From: Chloranthus sessilifolius
Lineage: Eukaryota; Streptophyta; Magnoliopsida; Chloranthales; Chloranthaceae
Length of the DNA: 64,000 nt
Reading direction: 5' to 3'
Assembly (NCBI GenBank): GCA_021018995.1
Contig: CM037598.1
Coordinates: forward strand, 47,197,185 to 47,261,184
Part shown: one piece after another, positions 57,050 through 64,000 of the stretch
How the letters are laid out: each line of letters begins with the position of its first letter
Position numbering within the stretch: position 1 is the stretch's first letter
Position numbers and translations under genes: made by a program
Notes under the pieces: generated by a model
What the model saw: only the letters and a program-made list of their open reading frames with translations
Database searches by the model: none
What the model was told of the DNA's origin: nothing

Positions 57050-58854
57050 TGTTGCTTCTTAGTGTGCTTGATTTATGTGTGTTTTGAAAACAGATTTATA
57101 GCTGCTAAATTACAGTGGCTCTAGACTAAATAAAATAAAGAAATATCAGCACACTTAGAAGAGAATTAGCCTGCAAGATCAGGGCCAATTGTAGCAAGTT
57201 TTAAAAGTAAGTGAGTGAAAGATCGTCCACAGAGAATTTGTCTAAAATGTAAGATAAACCTCCAGATCTGGCTTCTAATCCTATCTAGAAAACTGATAAG
57301 ATGAGAGGTTTGAATTTGTCACGTTTAACTAACTAAAAACAAAGAAAAATTTAAACTAAATGATCCAGATCCGAGTTAGGGGAATGATTGAAACAAAGAT
57401 GGAGAAGTAATATCTAAATCTGATTTGGTCTTTGAAATCTAATGAGAATAACTGCAGCTCAACAGAAGTGATCCAATCTTCATCTGGCTACAAGCATAGA
57501 TGTAAGAGAGATAAATCTAATTCAAGGATTAGGCTTACACTTATGGCTATGGTCTGTCCACTTTAATGGCCACAAACCATCCAATAGTCTTTAATCCAAA
57601 TCCTCAATTCAGAACAAGAAACATCACTACAAATGCTGTAAGAAACTAGGTTACCAATACTAATTCTCACAGGATTAATGAATCAAGGGAAATTGCATGC
57701 AAAAAAATGAATCTAAAGGAGTCTAATGTACTGAGGAGATCAGAGGGAACCCTTGACATGAGTCCAATGGAGAATGCATAGTTTACAGCAACCTTTTAAA
57801 ATTCATCCTTACAACTTACAGAGCACGGCTTAATGACTCTCGGTTTGCGTCTTGGATGCAAACTCTCCTTTGAGTTACAGCAGATCTCACGACTCTCAAA
57901 TGCAAGTACAAAGTAGGCTATTATGTGATTGCATAAGTTGCCGGGAAATGGGGGATTAGAAATGAAACTCAAAATCTGGATGCCCTAATTGGGCAAATGC
58001 TTCGTCTATTTATAGCTTTCCCCAGGTCCAGCTCAGATGTGTATCAACCAATCAGAGGTTCTCAGATCTGTATTGACCAATGGTAGTCGAGCATGGGGAT
58101 CCAGATCTGTTCTGGCTAATCAGAATTCCTTGATCTGGTTCAGCCAATCAGGTGAGCAAGGCATCAATTCTGTTATGCATTTTGAAAGTTTGTTAGAGTT
58201 TCTAGAAGTTCCCGCCAAGTTATTCCCTCTCTAGGTGCTCACGTGGGGTGGAATATTCCTTCGCTTCATGCTTAGAACCCTCTGGAATGTCCCTAGGTTT
58301 TAAAATGGGTGCCTTGTTAAAGCTGCGAATCTCCAGAATGCCTCTTCGCACAGCTTAGGGGCCTTTTCGCAAAGTGTTGTGACTCCTGAAGCTCTTTTCG
58401 TAATGTTTTGGTTCTGTTCGAATTGTGTTTTCTTCTTTTCGCAAAGTTCAATCCTCTCTTCGAACAGTTCAGATGCTCTTCGAATGCTACGCCTGGAGTT
58501 TTATTCCTTTTCGCAGAGTTTCAGGTTCTTTGCGAACAATTCAGGTTCTTTGCGAAAAGTACTCTGTAGTGCATTTTTCTGTTCGAATTGCTCCATACTT
58601 CTTTTCTGGGTTGAGACCACGTCTTTGCCTCTTCAATTCAGACCTTTCAACAGCTAGTGAGGTTGTTTCTTCTTCTTCTTCCTTTGGATTGACATGGAAT
58701 GTCATCTTTTTGTCACTTTTGAGCTACTTTCAAGGTTATGCCTGACTTTATTATTAGCTGTAAAACAAACACTTAAAACACTTATTTAGTTCTCTCAAGG
58801 GTCTATCAAGGCCCAGATTAAGGGGTAAAATATGGTATTTTCCAGTGCTCAACA
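57050..58854 (-). repeat. Solo LTR G (element A family)
   Basis: 1805 bp on the minus strand, homologous over its whole length to A's LTRs, including TATA (58006-58015) and the CG-motif cluster (58320-58600). No internal sequence remains, so it formed by LTR-LTR recombination. It sits in E's LTR and so is younger than E. It is more diverged from A's LTRs than these are from each other. Confidence 0.9.
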
Positions 58855-59030
58855 CCTACCCAAGAGCCTTTGGTGTGGACTGGATTCAGAGTCATATTTT
58901 TAGCACTTCGGTACTCATAAAAATTATATAGGTATCGTGGGACACCAAAAGCTCCGGGTGGCGACTTTATATTTTTTTGCAAGCGAGCGCATTGCCGTGA
59001 CGGGATCGTCAAAAATTCCACGGTTGCACA

Positions 59031-59050
59031 GATGGCGACTCTGCTGGGGA
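59031..59050 (+). other. Element E primer binding site
   Basis: GATGGCGACTCTGCTGGGGA directly after the LTR; TGGCGACTCTGCTGGGGA is the Tat/Ogre-type site, reported for Ogre as complementary to tRNA-Arg. Confidence 0.8.
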
Positions 59051-59849
59051 TGGCTTGTGGAGCTTCTCCTTGAAATTTGGCCCTTTATTTTTATTTTTAC
59101 TAACCATTTTTGCTATTTTTTTACTATTTTTTTTATTTTTCTCACCCTTACTTTTCCGTCATTTACGAGCCTGAGCCGATTGGCGGGCCTACATGTGCAT
59201 CGTCTTTTAAATTTCATTACTTTTCCGTCATTTTAGTGCCTTAGCCGATTGACGGGCCTACTTGCGCTTTGTCTTTTAATTTCATTTAAATTTTCGTCAT
59301 TTAAAGTGCCTTAGTAGATTGGCGGGCCTACGTGTGCACTAATATTCCAACAGTAGACGCTGGCCCGTAGTGGCAGCACGGGATCATCACCCCCGGTCTT
59401 TGAACTAAAGAAAAATTTCAAAAAAAAAGAGAAGCTTTCAAAAAAAAATTAATTAAAATTGAACCAAGTTAGGGAGCTTAATCAATTTATTTTTATAGGG
59501 TAGATTTTAAAAGGGTAGGGATTAGGCAAACACACAAACACTCGGGTCTTAGTATGGCAGTAGCCCCTAGTGGTGACGATCCAGAATAGTCCCAACACAC
59601 CTAGTATATGAGAAGGCGCTTGCGCCGGAGGTATATCGGATGGGTTCCCATTCCGAAGATTAAAACCCTTGGGGAGCGCACTAGCGAGTTATACCAGACT
59701 CAAACCCTTTAGGTGCGGTGAGGAGAGAATCGATCACCAAAAAACAGCTCAGTTCCTGGAAGCCTAGCTTTCATAAAAACCAAAAAAAAGAGACTCATTT
59801 CGGGTGTTAATGGCTGCTGTCATTAGTTCTGGAGCATCAGTTTTTGCCT
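59051..59849 (+). other. Element E leader, first part
   Basis: Noncoding. Three imperfect repeats of GCCTTAGCCGATTGRCGGGCCTAC lie at about 59170-59335. Otherwise nothing recognisable. Confidence 0.6.
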
Positions 59850-60012
59850 AGCGCAAGTATTAGTTGTGCCAGTGTAAAAAATTGGAATTTATAATTGGCG
59901 CAACTAATAGTTGTGCTAGCTTTAAAATCCAAGTTTTTACCTTGGCGCAACTAATAGTTGCGGCAGTGTAAAAATGTGCCCCTAGAACCTGGGCGCATGT
60001 ATTAGTTGCACC
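59850..60012. promoter_or_regulatory. Palindrome array 5 (element E leader, 4 sites)
   Basis: Sites start at 59850, 59897, 59944 and 59992 (steps 47, 47, 48). Arms are close to GGCGCAACTA; each site has one to three changes. Located about 0.8 kb after the primer site and 0.5 kb before gag. Confidence 0.9.
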
Positions 60013-60521
60013 AGGTCTGTTTAACAGCACACCAGCCCGAATCTGTGGCCTTTTTCACCTCCCGAGTCTCCCAATCAGTGTGCTTAGTGCCTTGTTTAGG
60101 CCCCACCATCTCCGGCACCCAATACGCCCCCGCCGGTCAAAAGAGGGCAACTTCATTTTGGCTCATTCCGGGGGATCGGGTTGTTTGACTAGATTTCTAT
60201 ACCTTTAATAGATCAAAGGTTCTCCTTCGATTCTTCTGAAGTGCATCAGAATCATTGCCGCAGGTCTTGAATTCGGGTACGAGAGCCACCCGAGAAAGGA
60301 ATTGTAAGGCCTCGGAACCTTTTTTTTTCAAAATTTTCTCAAAAAAAATTTAGAAAAAAAAAGTAAAAATCAAATCAAAATTTAAAAAATATATAGTTTG
60401 TGGTGCCGGCATAACGACATCATCTTGCCCTCCATCCTCCCGTAGGGGAAGAAGGAGGATAATTTTTGGGCCTTATCCAAGGCACCCATACCCAACCCGT
60501 TCTCGTAGAATGTCATAGGTA
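60013..60521 (+). other. Element E leader, second part
   Basis: Noncoding; an A-rich stretch at 60320-60400. Nothing else recognisable. Confidence 0.5.
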
Positions 60522-63500
60522 GTGAACCCGGCTTATACCGATCCCGACTCATCCCCGCCACATTCTCCAACCCACTCCCATTCGGAAGAAGCCTTCACAT
60601 CCATCCCCATCACCCTATCCCCTTTTACCGTTACCAGCCAATTTGCTGCCCCCATTTTCCCAACCACCACTTCCCAAAATATCCAAAATCACCCCCCCCC
60701 CATTCCCCATCTCTTTCCCAAGCTACCTTTCCTCCCATGTCCATGCCAAGCCAACCACCCATTCCATCCACATCCCCTCAAAACCCAACACATTTCTCAA
60801 CCCCATCCATGATAAACCCAACCCAAGTTTCCACATTCACACCCATGCCCCATTTTCCATCTTCCCCATATAGACCCAATCCACCATCCTTCACCTATGT
60901 CACCTCCACCCTATCCAACCCCCCACAAGCCCCCCCATCTACCCGAGTCATACCCATTTTTACCGGGGCCATACCCAGTTTTTCCCAAACACCCACACTT
61001 TACCCTTCCTCATCACCCTTTGCTAATGCCCCACCACATTCCTTCAACCCACCCCATATCCCACCACCTACCATGACCATGGCCGATCATACCGAGGCCA
61101 TGCCCAATTTTTCCTCCACATCCACCCCATTTATAACCAATCATCCATTAAACCCACCACCCACACCCGATCCTCCTTCCATCACCATGATGGAGGAAAT
61201 GTTCCAAGCCTACTGCTTATGGAAGGCTTCCTAAAACACCCCCCATCATCCACACCCCACATCCATGGACCCATCCCATACCCTAGCCAATCTCCATGCT
61301 TCACTCCCCCATGACCCCCATCCCCGCCACCCATGATCTCTAAGGCCAATTGGCCCAAAACCCCACCACCCATGATCTCCAAGGCCCAATGGCCCAGCAC
61401 CCCATCACCCATTATCTCCAAGGCCCAATGGCTCAACACCCCCATACCCAAGGGCCCATGGCCCAAACCCACCAATGGCCCATGGCCCATACCCCTCATA
61501 ACCTAGTGGGCCAGGCCCACATACCCCAAGGGCCCATTCCCCAAACCCTTACCCAAGGGCCCATGGCCCAAACCCATCTAGGGCCCATGGCCCAAGCCCA
61601 AACCCTCCAAGGGCCCATGGCCCATACCCATCAATGGCCCACGACCCATACCCCTCAAAACCCAATGGGCCAGGCCCACATACCCCAAGGGCCCATTTCC
61701 CACCCTTTCCCAAGGGCCCATGGCCCAAACCCATCTAGGGCGCATGACCCAAACCCATTTGGCCCAAGCCCAAACCCTCCAAGGGCCCATGGCCCATACC
61801 CACCAATGGCCCATGGCCCATACCCCTCAAAACCTAGTGGGCCAGGCCCACATACCCCAAGGACCCACAGCCCAGACCAATCTAACCTAGGCCCATACCC
61901 ACCAATGGCACATGGCACAAGCCCTCCAAAGCCCAGTAGGCCATACCCATCAAGGTCTAATAGGCCAAGATCCCCCAAATCCCATGGCCTATACCGAAAC
62001 CCAACCTGATCATGGCCTTGTGGCCCAAACCTACCCCGGGCCCATGGCCCAAGCCCCATACTCATACCCTCCACAATACCCCCAAAATTTCACTCACCCC
62101 CAACCTTTACAATCGGGTCAAACCCATGCCATTCCTCAAGCCCAATTTTCCCATGGCCCCACACTCCAAGGCCATCTCCAAACCTTCCCCCATATCCAAT
62201 GGCCCCATCAGGCCCCACCCCAAAACCAAACTTTCATTTATCCCATCGCCCAACAAACCTTTTCTCACCCCTAATGGGCTCACCAAACTCCCACTCATGC
62301 CATTCCCATCCAACCCATGCAACACCCACAAGAGAATCCCGCCCTCGCTGCACATTATGTCAACCAACAGTATGAGGAAGACGAGATTAGGAATAGCGGG
62401 GCATATCCCAAGGCGTTGACCAGCCTTAACCATCCTCTCATAATTGCCCACCCCTGGTGGCCCAGAGTGAAGTTCAACCAACGGCCGAGAAAGCAGCCCC
62501 TGTATCGAAAGAGTTAGAGCAGTTAAAAAATAGTTGGACAAAATACAAAAGCAGTTGATGAAAATGGGTGGTGCTGAAATCCATGCCACGGACTTCAAAG
62601 ATTTATGCTAGTTCGCCGAGGTCCCCCTACCTCCAAAATTCAAAATGTCGGCCTTCGACAAATATAACGGCACAAGCAATCCTATTGCACACCTCAAGTC
62701 CTATTGCAGGGACATGTGCCAATACGGGGGGAATGAGAGACTGCTAATAAAAGTCTTCTAGAAGAGTCTGACAAGTCTAGCCCTGAGGTGGTTCACATCC
62801 TTATAACCCTCCATGATGAAGACGTGGAAAGATCTAACCCACTTGTTCCAAGAACAATATGTCTATAATATAGACATTGAACCGCGTAAGTCAGACTTGG
62901 CTCGCTTAATGCATAACCCGAATGAGACCTTCAGCGACTATTTGGGAATTGGAGCACCGACAACTCAAGAGGATACGATGATGGCTGATTGAAATTGATC
63001 TTTAAAAATACTACGCGGTGATCTCGGACTTCTTGGTGTGCAATGATCCATCTTCTTGATTTGTTAAGAAATGTAAATAGATGCGAGGACGCGATCAGGG
63101 AAGGTCGCTAGAATAAAAATGTACCAAGCGAAACTAGTGGGGTGAGGAGGTTTTCTTAGTAGAGGAACGATAAGAGAATCGGGGCCGACATCCAGAACGT
63201 CGCCAATACCAGGCCTAATAATAACATAACCCCGTTCCAATTTCAAGCAGCACAACCAGCTCCCGTTAGGACAGGGCCAGTACAAAGAGCTGGGAATGGG
63301 CAGGGAATGCAAATGACCCTGGAAGGAGAGCTTGTTATGATCGTATTTTTACGCCCTAGGGGAAATCTTTAAGTGTACTTTTACCATTATTAATTGAAAA
63401 GGGATTAGTAACAGCGCTTCAACCATGACCTCCTCCTAATCTGATCCCATATAACTTTTACCCGAATACTCATTATAATTTCCACCAGGGCTCGGGTCAC

Positions 63501-64000
63501 CCAACTGATCGCTGCTTCCCATTGAAGTACGTGATCCAAGATTTAATCGATGCTGGGAAGATCATTCCCCCTGCACCCACCCAAGCAAACTAGCATGCAA
63601 ATATTCACCAGGTGTCTTTGCCACCGCACCCTATCAGAATAGCAGGTCCCATACCCACCATAGGGATGGTAAAGGAAATCGAGAAAGAGTTTGAATTTGA
63701 CCCCTCTGATTATATCAGTAACAAAGAAAATTTTGTGGTCCCCTGGCAGCGAGACCAAGAAAAGAGAACCATTGGGGTGAATGAGCCCCTGAATCTGGCA
63801 GATTATTTTCCTACCCCTACACCAGTAGTTGAACCCTTAGATCTTGGGGCCTATTTCCTATCACCCACCCCCATCAACTACATACAAATAAATGTGTATC
63901 AACAATATTCCACCACCCCCTTTAATTACCCCATAAGCCATTTGGCCCCCATTTCTCCACCCGCACCCATCAATTACCAATGGCTACACCCACCCCATTA
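60522..64000 (+). pseudogene. Element E gag
   Basis: N-terminal Pro/Ser/Thr-rich low-complexity part (60522-61240, in shifting frames), then a tandem-repeat segment (61330-61990), then the Gag core in one frame from about 62530: PPKFKMSAFDKYNGTSNP, AHLKSYCRDM, LALRWFTSL, TWKDLTHLFQEQYVYNID. This is the retrotransposon-gag capsid-like domain. Stops interrupt it at 62609-62611 (TAG), 62759-62761 (TAG) and near 62804 (TAA). A zinc-knuckle remnant near 63480 reads YNFHQGSGHPTDRC: the first Cys is Tyr here but Cys in B. The rest continues off-window. Confidence 0.8.
61330..61990 (+). repeat. Nested tandem repeat inside E gag (GGGCCCATGG core)
   Basis: Short units around GGGCCCATGGCC repeat many times and form a higher-order repeat of about 172 bp (matching segments near 61460, 61630 and 61802). 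In frame it encodes Pro-Met-Ala-Gln/His-rich text such as GPMAQTHQWPMAHTP. Both strands are open by composition only. Confidence 0.9.

Larger units (their letters stand above)
55611..59030 (+). repeat. Element E 5' LTR, interrupted by solo LTR G
   Basis: TGTAGACACCC ... CGGTTGCACA. Without G and one target copy it is about 1.61 kb, close to B's 1597 bp. U3 palindromes at 55988-56203, TATA at 56487-56494. The U5 text near 58880-59030 aligns with B 31815-31953. Confidence 0.88.
55611..64000 (+). mobile_element. Element E: Tat-like retrotransposon, 3' part off-window
   Basis: Starts with a 5' LTR (55611-59030, interrupted by solo LTR G), then a primer site, a leader with palindromes and gag. 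LTR ends, primer site and gag zinc-knuckle region are homologous to B. Inserted into D; the 5 bp before it are TGTGT. Confidence 0.88.

Noticed and set aside
61182..62074. Minus-strand Gly/Trp-rich ORFs (GLGHGPLGM...)
   Set aside because: Antisense shadows of the GC-rich gag repeat; opened by composition only.

Overview
This window is plant (almost certainly angiosperm) nuclear heterochromatin made entirely of nested Ty3/gypsy LTR retrotransposons. No independent host gene, tRNA or rRNA gene is visible. Plant origin is inferred from the element lineages (Athila-like, Tat-like, chromovirus), plant-type primer binding sites, plant mobile-domain genes and GT-AG introns. The species cannot be named from the sequence alone.

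Layout (letters are mine). D (54810-55610, minus) is a chromovirus RNase H/integrase fragment and the oldest visible layer. C (31954-54809, minus) is an Athila-like element inserted in D. E (55611 to beyond 64000, plus) is a Tat-like element also inserted in D. E's 5' LTR is split by a minus-strand solo LTR, G (57050-58854), of the A family. C carries two insertions. F (35016-43902, plus) is a non-autonomous element lying inside C's extra ORF. B (1-31953, plus, 5' end off-window) is a Tat-like element sitting about 43 bp from the end of C's 3' LTR. B is split within RNase H by A (4939-18924, plus), a complete Athila-like element with a perfect 5-bp target duplication (CTTAT). B's reading frame resumes exactly across A.

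Genes. A and C carry gag, protease, RT, RNase H and integrase plus a long 3' extra ORF. All are broken by stops and frameshifts. B carries gag, protease with a G-patch-like segment, RT, two RNase H domains and a well kept integrase. Downstream of the integrase B also carries two antisense genes: an intronless DUF7745-like gene (22766-24174) and a multi-exon plant-mobile-domain (PMD) gene (24924-27348) whose splice sites are almost all intact. F has no coding capacity.

Most interesting signal. B and E both carry arrays of 21-bp near-perfect palindromes (10-bp arms, one central base) at a fixed 47-48 bp period. In B the arm is GGCGTATATA; in E it is GGCGCAACTA. The arrays lie in the U3 of both LTRs with nearly the same layout relative to the TATA box, upstream of both antisense genes in B, and in the leader of E. 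Layout and parts of the spacer are kept while the palindrome sequence has changed as a set. This looks like element-specific operator arrays co-evolving with a dimeric DNA-binding factor, possibly encoded by the antisense genes; the function is inference. A, C and F each have their own CG-centred motif cluster in U3, and in A and C also upstream of the extra ORF. Two further shared structures stand out in A, C and F: a roughly 1.6-kb 3' noncoding block bracketed by two copies of the polypurine tract, and within it a strongly conserved block of about 120 bp.
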